From Paramarasmius palmivorus (taxonomy: Eukaryota > Basidiomycota > Agaricomycetes > Agaricales > Marasmiaceae), in assembly GCA_037176845.1 (NCBI GenBank), contig JAYKXP010000182.1, positions 1 to 64,000 on the forward strand: DNA of 64,000 nucleotides. The letters run 5' to 3'. The position numbers and the translations under genes were made by a program. Below the pieces are notes generated by a model, which saw only the letters and a list, made by a program, of their open reading frames with translations, was not told the origin of the DNA and made no database searches. Below are positions 1 through 13,040 of this stretch, in pieces. Each line of letters opens with the position of its first letter. The first letter of the stretch is position 1.

Positions 1-500
1 GCATGGCTAATATAGTCGTAGGGATCCGTCGGAGAATAGAGTAGCGACTATGGGGCTATAAAGTCAAAGAGAAGCGATTTTGGCATGGGGGTTGAGCACG
101 CCTTCGTTGAGGTATACATCCATCCTTTCTCACATGGATTCGACAGCATTGTCTGATTCTTCGTGTCTTTTTTGCAGGTTTATGCAACATCTCACCCATT
201 TTTGAACACGACCATGTCGAAGACACCACATTCTCTCTGGTCGTCTCTAGCGCCTTGTTGCTCAAAACGACCGCTCCACCAGTCCTGTATCCCTTTCTGC
301 TCAAGCTTCTCGGGTCCAGAAGTTAGTCACCAAACATCTCTCACCCAATTACCGTTCTCATTGCGCATCGGCAAACCTGAATCGACACCGTCACGATCTC
401 AAGGCATTCATTCGGTCCTTGTTCTTTAGGACAGTGCGAATATTGGGCGGCCGTCGTTAAGCTCTCTAGTGTCCCCCTGGCAACATTGGCAGCCATGAAT
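1..500 (+). repeat. dispersed repeat family R, copy a (partial at window edge)
   Basis: Near base 46 there is a 'ctatggggctataaagtcaaagaga' type block. It is followed by a 'ttgaggtatacatcc' block near 107 and a 'gacagcattgtctgattctt' block near 143. The same blocks in the same order recur at about 4780-4980, in a diverged form at 8410-8520, and in reverse at about 47,560-47,640 and 25,290-25,350. The copies are old and no long ORF is conserved between them. The 5' part of this copy lies outside the window. Confidence 0.6.
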
Positions 501-1371
501 GCTCTCGTTCTCACAGGAACATCGACTCTTTCTCAGTGACATCTTGACAAGTATGGAGAGCGAGAACACCAATCGGGTTCGATGCACCACAATACAAACG
601 TGTACGCCGTCTTTCCTTCTTACCGTTCCTCTTTCCTATTTTACTGAACTGCATTCACTAGCCCTTCACCTCATAGCTCGGATGCTTTGGGCGCAAACCA
701 CCAGTTTCCCAGTTACATGAAGACTCGCAATACACATCCAGATCCATCATGCCTCAGGAGCAGCTGCCGCTACATTCTCATAATCGCATGTATATCTACA
801 CGCTAGGATACCCAATTCGACGAACACATACTATCCGATGTACCGGCGCCGAGACTACTAGCCATATCTCGTTCCCCTAGCACCGTCCTAGCCTGGACGT
901 CTTGGTTCCAAATACGGAAAAGTGTTCCATAGACCCACACACGGCACTTGTTGAGACTTTGAGGCGCTCGCCGACGCGTACGGAAATCGAGGCATAGGTA
1001 GCGGGGTAGTCAAGGTAGTGGTAATGTGAATCTTGTATTCTTCTGTGGCGATAAAGTGGCTCACGACTGTCTCTTCAGGTCCCAAATGCAGATGCTAGTT
1101 ACTACCGAATACATCTTTGACTACTCATAGCTTTGAGGGACTATGAGACGCTGCTCCTTTTCAGCACCCGACGCTCAAGAACCTGTGCGTTGGCGGTTCT
1201 AGGTTCACGATCCTTTCTGGGATCCATAGGTCCACTATCTATCTTTTTTTTTGCTCATAGTCTCGCGAAAGCGACTAGTAAAGGCGGTCGTAACAATAAA
1301 TACATACAATCAGAATTAGTAATAAAAGAAAAGGAATGTCGGTAGCGCGCCATGTCTGCAGACGTACTCCG
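501..1371. other. no gene recognised; duplicated non-coding stretch
   Basis: I see no convincing exon. The part from about 840 to 1330 is similar in block order to 9530-9900, with shared phrases around 'cgtcctagcc' and 'aatacatctt'. This ties it to the duplicated segment that carries membrane-protein genes M1 and M2. The short ORFs here look like chance. Confidence 0.4.
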
Positions 1372-2948
1372 TTACACAATGGTAGAGGTCTCCTTCGAAT
1401 TCGCATTTCCTGCTTGCCCTTCGCCACCTTCGAAACCACCAGAGTTCCTGACAATCGATATCACCTGGGCCTGAGGCCGGATGGTGCTTGTACCTTGCTG
1501 TACGGGCTGGCTTGTGAAGCGGATATCGGAGACTACTTCCTGAAGGCTTTCGACGTTCTTGCCGAGCTTTGCCCGAACCATGATCAAAGCTGGGGCAATT
1601 CCCTAAACAAGAATTAGAAATTTGAAGGAACATTGAATCTATTGCTTACAGCACTAAGAACAACCAGGGGGAAAGGGTCAAAAAGGTATTTCCCGGGCTG
1701 TATGGCGTTCACAAGAATTAGATCCACTACGCTCATGAGAGGATAGATAATCCCAGACTCAAGTCTGCAAGAGGATTCGGTGAGATTGCTGAGTGATATC
1801 AAAGGTAGGCCACCTCACATGAATCTAGAAATGGACTGAACAAGTTTATCGCTTGTGTATCCACCTTGAGCACGGACTTGGCGGTGAATCCACCAAATAC
1901 GCCCAGCTACGTATATGTGAGGGATGTCATCGATTGTAGATCATGATCATGTCTAGACACTCACCGGTCAGTAGAGTAATGATGAAATTGTTCATGGGGC
2001 TGGCAATGCTGTATGCGTTCACCAAATGGTTCTCAATGACCAGCAGGTTCATAGCATTCGGGTCAGACACGGCAAATTTTGTTGCGGAGATGGATACCAT
2101 GATAGCATCAGCGAGACCGCAGGCTTTGAACATCCTTGTCATCATTAAATACCGCAAAGGCCTGAAGAAGCTCGCACCATTGGTAAGGATTGAAGTCACA
2201 ATCAGAGGAATAGCAACTAGCTTGTTAGAACCCCAGATAACGTAGCACCGGTGAATCTAGAATTCAGATGAGAATCAGCGAACATCGATCGAATGTAATG
2301 ACACGAACAAGCATCCACTCCGCCACGATACTGGCATTGATGATTCATGTCAGACAGTAGGAACATGCAGTACAAAGAGGGCCTACTTGAGGAATACGCT
2401 GAGAAACACTTCGGTTGAACTGGATGAAAACAGGACAAGGAATTAGTGCTGTTGCAAAACGAGGCAGAGGATACAAGCATTACTAGCCAAATCTCCTCTC
2501 AAAATCGTCAAAATTCTCGTATCGGTCGAGTAGGTCGTAATCTTCATTCTTGATGACATTGAAACGAACAACGGCACCATGGATATAGTAGGCGCTTTGG
2601 TTAACCACAAAGATTGTCGATAACACAAAGATAATCACGGTAAGGACGAGGTAGAGGCTCTGATTTCGCCTTCCAGCAGGCTGCTCGCGACTATGCATCA
2701 TATAGATTGTCCCGAAAAGCAGCACATAGATATCTGATGAAGAATTGTTACATCCTTGACCAAATAAATGGCATCTGCAACGTACTGTAAGCAGAGTACA
2801 TGACCTGATATAATGAAATGCGCTTCAACACGTCTGACGATCACAGTAGTAAAACTAGCATACTCACCAACAGAGTAGAAATTGGATAAATGACACTTTC
2901 TTCGACAGAAAGGTAGGCAAGTATGCTGTCAGGAACTGTGGATGACAT
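1372..2948 (-). CDS. M1: agaricomycete multi-spanning membrane protein, uncharacterised, nine exons
   Basis: An integral membrane protein of unknown function. The exons, all in phase, are 2868-2948, 2786-2804, 2484-2733, 2387-2419, 2309-2330, 1965-2256, 1819-1906, 1650-1764 and 1372-1602, giving about 376 residues. Hydrophobic segments alternate with short loops. Landmarks I recognise from this mushroom family are 'YVLLFGT' after the first helix, 'KNEDYDLL' in a loop, 'GRIWWIHRQ', 'LESGIIYP', and a soluble tail starting 'RAKLGKNVESLQE'. The start was chosen because exon 1 aligns with the N-termini of M2 (11,486) and M3 (16,792). All nine exons are open. Some donors are weak: GTAGGC after exon 4 and GTTCGT after exon 5. 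No catalytic motif is visible. Family membership rests on recalled pattern plus three mutually aligning paralogues; the function is unknown. Confidence 0.78.
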
Positions 2949-4340
2949 CGTTGTCATGAAAAGGGAAGCGTTCGAGCAAATTTATAGCTCTAAGCTCATC
3001 GCATTTGAATACGACAATACTGCCACCCTAGCCACAAGTTCAAACTGCAGTTCTGATTATCAGGTTACGCTCGACTCCACAACAAACGAAACAGATGATC
3101 TTGCCGTACTAGAAACCGGGAAAAGAGGTGTAGAGGGCACGATGCGATGCCTACAACGTACGTAAAACGGGGTTGGCGATGAACGAAGAGACGGCTTCAA
3201 CGCCTAGGGCTCGCCATAGATGGAAGTGCTAGCAAGTGCCACTGGCACGAATCACCGTCGATTTATATGGCAGAGGGAAATACATGAATAGGGCGCACCT
3301 CATGTCTTCGCAATCTTCCATGACATATCGCCGGATAGGGAAAGAAGGGCAGAAGATAAGACCTAGGAATTATCATGACCAACTCTGGCGGTACTGCTGA
3401 GAATTTTAATCAACGAATACGATGACTCTGTTCCGAAGAGGGCACTGCGATCATCATCGCAAATCTTTGAGCTGTTCACATCGCAGCGGCATCTGTTGGT
3501 GAAGATGGGTTCAACTTGATATCAATGTCAAGGGATGCAAACTGAGGGTTCGGCGTAGTGCTGTGATGAGTAATATAGATATTGCCGTACCTACAGCTTA
3601 GTGGCTCGGTGACGAGAAAGTGAGGGTAACTAGATGGTAAGAAAGGTTGCCACTGCTTAGTCTCCGTCACGGTCATACCATGGTATTTGCCGCGAGGGTC
3701 TTGAAGATATGGTTCTGCATTTGGCCAAGATTGCCGATTGACCTTTACCGTGTCCAACGGATTTGTGAAGGGGCAGGTCATGGTTTGATATTTTGGGACA
3801 CTGCTGCAACACAGAGATGTGGAGTGCACTCCCCGACGGCACGGAAAGCCTGACGGTCGTTCAGATTTCAGCGCTATCTATAGTACATCAGCATGGCGAA
3901 ATCAAAGCCCAAGATAACTGCTGTTTCGTGATCCAATGCTTCCTAAAAGGCACCTGCCTGGCTTGACGAAAGACAAGGCAATGTTCGTTATTTAATAAGC
4001 AAAAATGCGTGACTCACGAATCAGAGGTTCTGAGCTGGAACTAGAACATCAAGCTCTTTGCTTCAAGCGTTTCAATCAGTCAGTACTAGCTATACCCCTG
4101 AACCAAGATGTTAAGCACACGATGGTGAGAACTCGACAGACTAACGACCCCGAGCCAGATTGAACGGAACATTGAACATTCAGAGCTGAACGAGCAGACA
4201 TTAGTACCGGGGGTGAAATGAAACGGAGGATGGCAACACCTTTCTTTGCCTAGATCCGAATCGCGACGTCTAGGTCACTATGGGACTTCAATCACGCGTT
4301 CCTACTTCTTCGACGATTTGAATGAGTGTAGAGTTTCAGA
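2949..4340. other. intergenic, no gene recognised
   Basis: Several overlapping short ORFs on both strands (for example 3476-3829 and 3647-3853) are mutually antisense. They lack splice-supported extensions or recognisable domains. I see nothing else I can support. Confidence 0.4.
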
Positions 4341-5560
4341 CTGGGGGTCGTATGCGTGATGGTGGTTGTGAGGAAAACCTGGCAGATCCGGCCGCGGAGT
4401 TGCTTTTTTCCGATTCTTCCTCGACCACGATACTTCTCCTCTCAATCGTTTTCTCAGACCTCAATAACTCAGCGCTCAGCCTTACAGCCAAATACAAACG
4501 AGACACAAACCACAAAACTATCAAGCCAACTCTCCTTCCTGCTACTGTCTACTCGAATGTGAAGGTTATCGCCATGTTTTCCTCTTCCCAAACTACAAAT
4601 CCAACCTCCACATCATCCAATGTCTCGGCTCTCTTCGCTCTCTGTTGTCCCGAGCGCAGAATTAGGACCCCATCTGTCGCCCTTTTTACCTGCCCATCCC
4701 ACAAGCAATGATCCACAACTCCGAATTCCGGATTAGTATGCTCGATGTTTTCGTCAGGAATAGAGTAGCGGTTAGGGCTGGTTAGGGTTTATGGGGTCAA
4801 AGAGATGGCATGGGGGTATTGAAATCGAGCATGTCATCAACCAGGTTCAACGTCAGGCGCGCTACTTGGGTGGAGGAGTCGTGAAAGAGCACGATGCATC
4901 CCCAAGAACCCAAGTGTATTTCGTCGAGGTATACAGGTAGACATTCATTTTCATACAGACTCGACAGTCTTATCTGATTCTCCGTGTCCAGATTTATGCA
5001 ACGCCTCACTCGCTTTCGACATGGCCATATCGGAATCTTCTCTTGAGCGCGCTAGGAGGACACTCCTCGTTCGTCCCTTCCCAAAAACGACCGCAACAGA
5101 ACCTACACTATCCCGGCAGAGTCTTTTGACTCATTTCCACTCCAAGGTCCAGAACACGAGCGTCGACCCAGTTCTTATAGCATTGCGCTTGGCCACAGAA
5201 CCATCCAGCCTTTCTCTCTACTCTAAAGATCGTCATTGATTCATCACTGGCAAGTACGTGTCATCGACTCTCTTGATATTCCAATATTCAATTTCAGATC
5301 ACAGGTGTCCGTATACAGATTTGGCCTCATGTGAGCTCGCCAACAGTGGAGCGATCCGTCTTATCACAGGTACAGTTTGTTGATTCCTTGGGTGTCACAG
5401 CATTCAGATTTCTTGTACAGACACTAACAATCGACGCGTAGCATCGGTATTATCCTGGTCGCGCGAGGTAGGGCATTGGGAAACTGGAGTGCTGGATTTG
5501 GGAACGCAATGCGAAGATATGTCCAATTCGCGGTACAGACTGGGGCACGCGACCGATTGA
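4341..5560 (+). repeat. dispersed repeat family R, copy b
   Basis: The copy begins with the best-conserved core of the family. It reads 'tgatggtggttg', then 'aggaaaacctggcagatcc', then 'cggagttgcttttttccg' at about 4357-4422. The 'tatggggtcaaagaga' block follows at about 4790 and 'cgtcgaggtatac' at about 4923. The same succession occurs at 8116-8520 (c), and reversed at 25,590-25,290 (d) and 47,870-47,560 (e). The copy lies between M1 and the 5,680-7,230 gene. No conserved ORF was found. Confidence 0.6.
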
Positions 5561-5679
5561 TATTGGCTAGAGTTGTTACTGTAGAGTAAAAGAGTGTAAA
5601 GTAAGCGACACAGAAATGTAAACGTCCATCAGGGTATCATCATCTACAAGGGTATCATATATATCAGAATCGGTATCAG

Positions 5680-7230
5680 TTAGAAGAAACAGCGTCCATA
5701 ATCATCAACAACCAAGTCAAACGCAACTCTTTCCACAACTTCATCCGTTCCCTTCTTCAAATCCAAAACAAACCCTACAGCTTCACTCGATTTCTCCCTG
5801 TTCGTAAATCTTCTCGGCGGTGTTGGCGGTGTAAATCTAATCGTGGGTACTATGACCGACTTGCAAGGTTCAGAAGGGGTCGCGAGGGTCTTTGAGAAGA
5901 ACCGACGCTTGCTGATGGTACCCGAATGCTTCTTGACGTTTTCCTTATCGCTTTTCGATTCCTTTCGGCGGCTCTGCTGGGCTTTATTGCGCTTTTCGAC
6001 GATATGACGAAGCATAGATGACATCGACTGTGATGGGCGCTTTGGTCGAGATAGGTGAGGACGTCTGGAGTAGTACGTCTCATCATCCTCAGAGTCTGAC
6101 TCAAAGACGCTTTTCAGCCTCTCCTCAGGCTCGGATTCTTCAATGTGTTCTTCGACGGCGAATGGTAACGAGAAGGCGGACGATGGGGAAAGATACCGTG
6201 ATGTTCGTAATTGCTTGTGCTGGGTATCGTCGTCGATTCGCTCCTCGCTGTCCAATCTGGAGGCGTTTGTTTGAATATCGGTGGACAGAGTGGAACCATA
6301 ACGAAAAGACAACGAGAGTATAGGTTCGTCCTTGTTGTGCTGGGCGAGCCCATCCAGCAACTCGTGTGCAAGGATTATAGACGGGTCCTCGTTGGCCTCG
6401 ATGACGACGGGTGGTTCAGCGTCATCGCCGTCGAATTCTTCAGCGCATTCAGCAGCCAGATCCATAAGGGAAGGCGAGGCTACGAGGCTCGGTTCGGACG
6501 GTTGTTGATAGATATCTTCTTCGATTCGTGGTGATGGAGGAGTGACCATCATGTCGGGGATGACGGGTGTCTTGTACATGGTGTCGAATATGAATGGATC
6601 TTCTTCAAAAGTGTCGAGTGGTGTATAACGGAAAGGTGCAGGTGACGCGAACTCTGAGATGAGACCGCATAAGTTGGCAGCCCAAACTTCAAACGAAGAA
6701 GATGGGGCGAGGCCAGGCTCTGAGAATGATGCCTTTGGGCTACGATCGATGCCGGTGAATTCGTCGATGAGATCGCATAGGGAGGAGGCCCAAGCTTCGA
6801 ACGATGAGGAAGCGATGAGACCGGATTCTAAGGGCTGGACTGCCTTGGGAGGCTGCTCGATGAATAACGATTCGGGCCTCGCCAACCGCATGCCTTCTGA
6901 CCCAGTGTTGGGGTCGGTACCGGCGCGCACGTGAATGAGGCGGCCAAGGGTGTCTCGTAGAGCCATTTGGTGTCCATCGAATCCTAAACGACCGACAACC
7001 GGCACGAGTTGAGTTTGAAGTTGGATCATAGCGGCCTGGGGAGCAGAATGTTAGTTCAAATTGACCCCTATAATCTGAGACAACGACGAGCGACTCACCT
7101 CAACATCAACAGGGCGGGAAGCAGCCATCGAAGCCCTCAGTTTGAATAGAGCTAAGCCAGAGAGTGCGAAAAAGGCAACTGAAGCGAGGACGACGAAAAC
7201 GGGGGAGACGGCGAAAGCGAAAGGAGCCAT
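5680..7230 (-). CDS. uncharacterised protein with an N-terminal membrane anchor, two exons
   Basis: I do not recognise the family. Exon 1 (7099-7230) and exon 2 (5680-7035) join in phase across a 63-base GTGAGT...CAG intron to give 495 residues. I placed the start at 7230 rather than at the later in-frame ATG codons because it adds a hydrophobic stretch (about residues 3-29, rich in F, A, V and L) that reads as a signal anchor. A basic 'FKLR' follows it. The rest is predicted soluble, acidic and Ser/Pro-rich, with a 'SSFEVWA' / 'SSFEAWA' motif occurring twice. Polybasic stretches lie near the C-terminus. Polar composition and low complexity suggest much disorder. This is one of the few apparently intact host-like genes in the left half. 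Confidence 0.72.
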
Positions 7231-8109
7231 TTTGCCGAGACTGGTGGTGGTGCTTAATCAAGAAGTGAATACAGGGCAAGAATGGAAAGCATGGTTTATA
7301 TACCTCTCGATCGTGTTGGACTTTATTTGTCTAGGAATGCAGAAAATGGGCAACCAAAGCTGGGGTCATCGAAATCTTACTTGTTTAATTGAAGGAATTA
7401 ATATAAAATACAAATACCTTACCTGCATACTGCGGGGGGCTGGCACTTGTCCAAGAACTGTGTTCGGGGTGTCTCCGCCTCCCGGGTATCGGAACGCCTT
7501 TAGACGCGTGTAGATGTCGAAGGAACGAGCATTAGATCGTCGGCGTACAATGTTAGCGTGCCTGTCATGATGCAAGAACATCTCGGGTTCGACGAGGGTC
7601 CCTGGGATCTCTCCACAAGCTGTGTCGCATCCTCAGCCTGGGAAAGAGGCATGCCGAAATCCAGCCTAAGAACGAGAGATTCAGTAACAAGTTCACAAAA
7701 CAGAGAATCTCATAGTACGTACCGTTGCAACCAAATTGCCGTGTTCCTTCTCCGTGCACCATGTTAAGGATGGATATTGTCGGCTGAGCATTGAGCGCTG
7801 AGCATCCGATCGAAACAGTGAATCCAGCAGTTGTCAACTTGTATATCTTGTGCAAAAGCTCTAAGGTAAAAACAGATTAGAAGAGGACTTGGTAGCATGA
7901 GAACGGCCAAATATTCACAATTAAACGGTCACTGTTTCGTTTCTTCCTCTTTTGCTCGCGATTTAAGCTCTCCGATCATTGCAATAGTGTCGCTGGTGAA
8001 AGAACGCGACATCGAGGTCACTATGACTACAATCGCGCGTTCCTTCCTATTTATTCGATGAGCTGAAAGACTTGAGAGGATGTGAAACGAGCTCGAGCGT
8101 AGTCCTGGT
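7231..8109. other. upstream region of the anchored-protein gene, no gene recognised
   Basis: AT-richer sequence between the start of the 5,680-7,230 gene and R copy c. The short ORFs here (for example 7565-7855 on minus) have no paralogue support or domain. A minus-strand promoter for the anchored-protein gene should lie in the first few hundred bases, but I see no clear motif. Confidence 0.3.
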
Positions 8110-9330
8110 ATTTATGATGGTGGTTGAGAGGAAAGCCCAGAAAACAAGAAGCCGCGGCGGCGGAGTTACTTTTTTCCGGTTCACACCTCTTCCACCAACT
8201 TGAACCTCGAATGCGACATCGTTCTCTGATTCTCAGGTTCCTGTGACATACAACCACATTCGTATGCCGCTGACCTCCTTGGGTACATTTTACGCAAATT
8301 TGGAACGTCATGACTATTCTCCCTCGTCCCAACAACCCAAGCGATCATCCACAAGCCCAACCAACCTTCACTCGTCGCATGGATATCTCAGAGAATGGAA
8401 TGGCAGCTGTGAGGTCTATGGGGTTAAAGAGATGGCACGGAGGTATTGAGGCTTTGAATGGAAGAGTCGTGAAAGCGCCAGGTCCTCCAGCGAGACGATA
8501 CATCTTCCCAGTTTTCCTCTTTTCAATTTGGCGACCACTGTCCTCATCCCCGTGGTCTCCCTACGTCGTCAAACTTGCTCCACATGGACTGACATTTTCA
8601 TGAGTCTGGATCGCTTCACTCGTCTTTGGGGGGACCCAGTGAAGGATGCAAAGTTGAGGTGTGCGGTTGGAATCTGGATGGCCGGCGTGTAGAGTCGATG
8701 TAGAAGAATGAGCGTAATGGACAGCACTTGGCTTAAACCCCACGAAACCACCACATTCTGAGTAACCTTCCTTTGCCTGGATCAGTGCGTATGGATTCAC
8801 GCTATTCCAAGACGACGACCTCAGCCAAGCGCAAGGTCCTTGCCCTGAAATGATCCATCTTGTCCACCCCAATGAAGGATACACTCGGTGATTGGCTTTG
8901 CTACAGGTATGTGTCATTAGCTTTCTTATTTCTCATCCTAATATCCCAATGTTCACCCTCAGGTTACAGGGTAGCGCGTTCCACTCTACATCACAACCCG
9001 AAGCCCTCGTACTCGTACTTATCGTCGTTCTATGACCTTCTTCTGCCAAGCCGGTATACAACTGAACAGCCTGCTTGGTTCCACTACATTGAGCCTTGTG
9101 CATTTCATCTGCATGCGCTTGCTACATCACTTTCCTGTACAGGTCAAGTGCACTGTCTTCTCGCGGGTCAGTGATTAGGCATGTTTTGTCGGCGTCGAGG
9201 AGAGGGGAGCATTGGAATTGGGAAAATGCTGAGCATGGCGTCGCCATGCAGTTCTTTTCCGACACTTCGGCATACCAAATCATGTATGACTACCCTCTTA
9301 TCATAACTTTCGGTCCACTAATCCGCGGTT
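8110..9330 (+). repeat. dispersed repeat family R, copy c
   Basis: The core 'tgatggtggttgagaggaaa' at about 8115 leads to 'ggcggagttacttttttccg' at about 8157. 'tatggggttaaagaga' follows at about 8416 and 'gcgagacgatacatctt' at about 8490. The order is the same as in copies b, d and e. The last third (about 8900-9330) resembles the tail of b around 5250-5560. No ORF is shared by all copies. Confidence 0.6.
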
Positions 9331-9952
9331 GATAGGTAAACGTTCGCTATCGGAGTGGCTGTTGATGTTTTTGGTCACAACCCAATAGTGGCACGACCGA
9401 AATAGCACAACATTCTTTAAGGCCTGGCGCTGGGATGCCTTTCTCTTTGACCTTTGTTCCGACGAGCCTGATTTCTATCCAATTTCTATCGAAATCTGGA
9501 TCTGACACTAATATGTACCGACAGCAACACCAGCACCGAGACTAGCGTGCTCTTAGCATCGTCCTAGCCTTGATGTGTCGGCTATGGATACAAAGGGTTC
9601 CGCGTGAACTGATGTATATGATATTTGTTGTGAAGGGCTTCTGTCGTTGGAATGGCACAGAAATTAGGGATAGGGATCAGGACAGTCAACTTGAAGGTAA
9701 CGCAAAACTCTTGTTCTTGCGCTATGATAGCTCTAGGACCGTCTCTTTAGGTTCCGAATGGCCGTGTTGATCACAACTAAATACATCTTCAATGCGAGGT
9801 ATTACCAGCTCCATTGCCGCGCGCTTCTAATAGCGACAGCCGTGATAATAAATATATTCAGAATCAGTAAGGAAAAAGAAAAGAAAATTCGGGAGCGCAT
9901 CGTGCTGGCTACATATACTCCATCACACAACTACAGAGGTCTCCTTTGCATT

Positions 9953-11486
9953 TCATGCTTGCCCTTCACCGCCTTGGAAAACGTCAGAGTTCCTTGTGAT
10001 CGAGAGGACTTGCACCTGAGTTTGAGTGGTGCTTGTACCTCCAAGTCCTTGCCGTGCGGGCTGACTTGTGAAGCGAATGTCGGAGACCGCCTCCTGAAGG
10101 CTTTCGACATTCCTGCCAACTTTTGCCCGAACCATAATCAAAGTCGGAGCAATTCCCTAATAAATCAAATTAGGACATTGTAAACTGATGAGATTATTCC
10201 TTACAGCGCTGAGGACAGTTATGGGGAACGGGTCAAAAGGAGCATTTTTGAATGATACAGTGTTCACAAAGGTCAGATCTGCTATCATTACGACTGGATA
10301 GATCATTCCAGATTCTAATCTGTAATAAGAATTGATGAGATACTAGTCAATCTAAAAGGTAGGCCGTCTCACATGAGTCTAGAAATGGACTGAACAAGCT
10401 TATCGCTTGTGTATACACCTTGAGCACGGACTTGTCGGTGAATCCACCAAATACGCCCAGCTATATGTGCGAGATACAGTGAACCACGGAACACGATAAC
10501 GTCTGAACACTCACCAGTCAGTAAGGTAATGCCGATGTTGTTGACAAGACTGGCGATACCATATGCATCGTCGAAGTTGTTCTGGACCACCGACAGGTTT
10601 ACAGCGCTCAGACTGGGAGTAGTAAGGTTGGTTATCCCGATTGATTCCAGAATATAACTAACGAGACCCCAAGCTTTGGACAACCATGTCATCATTATGT
10701 AGCACAAAGGTTCAAAGAAGACTGCACCGTTGACCGAGATTGAGGCTATGATCAGAGTGCCAGCTATCAACCTATTGGAACCCCAGATAAGATAACACCG
10801 GTGAATCTAAAATTCAGATAGGAATCAGTTACCGTCAATTCAAAGTAAGTAATGGTACAAACTAGCATCCACTCCGCCGCGATACTAACATTGACAGCTT
10901 ATGTCAGAATAGAATATGCCGTTCACAGAGCACTTACTTGAGGAAAATGCTGATGAATCTTTCAGCTGAGCTAGGTGAGTAGTCAGTACTAGTCAGTGTT
11001 GCGGCAGCACAAGATTAAAAAATGTATGTATTACGTGCCAAGTCTTCTCTCCGAATTGTTGTTGGATAGATATCGCTCGAGTAGGTCGTAATCTTCATTC
11101 TTGACAACATTGAAGCGAACGACAGTACCGTAGACATAGTTGGCAGTGTGGTTGACCACAAAGATTGTCGACAATACGAATAAGACCACAGTGAGGATAA
11201 GGTAGAGTTTGCCAGTTTGTTTTTCGCCATTGCGACTACGCGTCATGTAGATGTATGTCCCAAAGATGAGGACATAGATACCTCAAGAAAGAATAAGCCA
11301 CCTATGACTACCCGATTAAGCCATCTGACATACCGTAGGTGAGGTACATGGTCTAATGTAGGGGAATGCAAAAGTTTTAGCCAATCTGGCGGCGTTAAAT
11401 GCTGATGACAATATACTCACCGATAAAGTGGTGATCGTGACGACGATGGTCGACTCGACAGAAAGGTAGGTAATAGTTGTGGACAT
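9953..11486 (-). CDS. M2: paralogue of M1, multi-spanning membrane protein with shortened C-terminus
   Basis: This has the same nine-exon architecture as M1, with hallmarks 'YVLIFGTYIYM', 'KNEDYDLLERY', 'GRIWWIHRQVRAQG' and 'RAKVGRNVESLQEAV'. The start at 11,486 aligns with M1 and M3. I found the homologous introns with usable GT/AG ends. In the paralogues, and in this gene's own downstream sequence, the tail runs about a dozen residues further. Here a GGA-like glycine codon has become TGA at 9953-9955, ending the protein early. All helices remain open, so the product is probably full-length apart from the tail. The gene lies about 8.5 kb from M1 in the same orientation, with matching flanking blocks, so the pair probably arose by segmental duplication. 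Function unknown. Confidence 0.72.
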
Positions 11487-11489
11487 CAC

Positions 11490-12660
11490 TATTATGGGAA
11501 GGGAGTTGGCCGTGCATATTTTATAGTCTCGTCGTTCACTAGCCGAGGGTCTGCTACCCTAGATGCAAGCTCAGTTTGCATCTGGATATAGTTCGTGGGT
11601 CTAGTTGGCAACAGAACTTGAGAGATCGCATCATGAGTCCAGATTCCGGTAAGACAGGATGAAGCGCTTACCCGTCATCAGCAAAGAACAAATGATGGTC
11701 GTAGGTAACTGGCCCGATTGCAGCATCAGCAGGGTTGAAAGGGTTGTTAGACTGCGTCGCAATATCCATAAAGCTTCGTTACGAAGATTTGGTATCAAGA
11801 TCATAATCTGGGATCAATGATATTATTCACTTACTTAGCAATCAAAGGTTCCTGGTCGATGAACGCAGGGGAGTAACGAGAGGAACGTTCATTTCGAAAG
11901 GGCGTTCTGGAGGCGTGACGGCCTTCCCATCCAAGCGCACGTCAATGGACTATCGAACATCAAGTTTTACTAGTAGGAGTAGTCAGAACGAAGCTTCTCC
12001 CAAGGACGTGACATATTGCTATACCTTCCCTTCCATTCTTCCCAATGCCCATTTTCCCTTCTGAACTTCCCGTCTTTGGTTTTATGTCTCTTTGTACCAT
12101 GTCGATGTAAAGTTCGCAGCCAGATGCATCGTTCGTACGCGCCAATACTGTTCCGGCGTGCAGTTGACCTGGTCGAGACCTGGTATTGAATCATAAGCAA
12201 ATAAGTATCAGTGGATACACTCACCTTGGTGTCATGAGCCATAACAACCTTTACAACTCGCGTCCTCAGTCCCGGTCTTTCAAATCCTTCATCTTACATA
12301 TCTGGGTTCCGACCTGGGATACGAAGTATGTTCTAATCGGCTTTGGAAAGTAGACAACTAAGCTCGAGTTTATGAACGCGATGAGATACATACCAAAGAG
12401 TCCTCAGGGAACCCAGAAGTCTATGCTAGGTAGATGACAGTTCGGAAACAAGAGAGTCGTTCGAGTCGGGCGCTTATTTCAGGATCCCGTCCTCGCATAC
12501 TACCTTCTGCACCACTCAAACGTCTCCCAGAGCTGGCAAACTCACCGGTTCATAGCTGACGCATAGCCTTGAAAGGCATACATTGAAATACCCAACAGAG
12601 AAATTACATGACTCGCGGATACACTACATACAAAGCAGCTTGTAGTTTACACATCAACAT
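11490..12660. other. no gene recognised
   Basis: Upstream sequence of M2 followed by low-information DNA. Minus-strand ORFs at 11,970-12,242 overlap each other in different frames and are not supported by splicing or homology that I can recognise. Confidence 0.3.
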
Positions 12661-13008
12661 TCATTCATTCACAAACACCGTCACCTCAAACACCCCCAAC
12701 CTGTTCACCTCCTCTACCGTCATCTTCTTCAACGCCCTCGTCAACGGCCTTCCCGACAAAGGCATGCCGTATACATTCTCCCGTCGCACTAATCGCTTCC
12801 TAGGCCGACCTTCCTGCTCAACAGCATCGATATCACGTAGCTTGACAGTGTTTAGAGTCATAGCGGATAGTTTGGCCGCGGTATCGGTGTCGATGTCGGT
12901 AGGATCCTCGTCCAGACCAGTCGAAAACTCTTCCTCCGCCTTCTCCATCTTCAAAAACCCATAACAATTCCCCACATCCGACTCTAACCCATACCCCGAC
13001 ATCACCAA
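12661..13008 (-). CDS. possible 3' exon of an unrecognised minus-strand gene
   Basis: A 115-codon open stretch, acidic in the first half (E/D-rich around 'KMEKAEEEF') and basic later ('RPRKRLVRRENVY'). It ends 'EVTVFVNE' before a stop. Its composition looks more protein-like than the antisense frame at 12,608-12,964. I cannot identify a family or find upstream exons with confidence. The divergent exon pair at 13,041-13,630 begins very close by, so the two may be neighbouring fragments. Confidence 0.3.
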   Translation of the reverse strand: MVMSGYGLESDVGNCYGFLKMEKAEEEFSTGLDEDPTDIDTDTAAKLSAMTLNTVKLRDIDAVEQEGRPRKRLVRRENVYGMPLSGRPLTRALKKMTVEEVNRLGVFEVTVFVNE

Positions 13009-13040
13009 GTGAATCGTCGTGATTCAATCCAACGCAAATA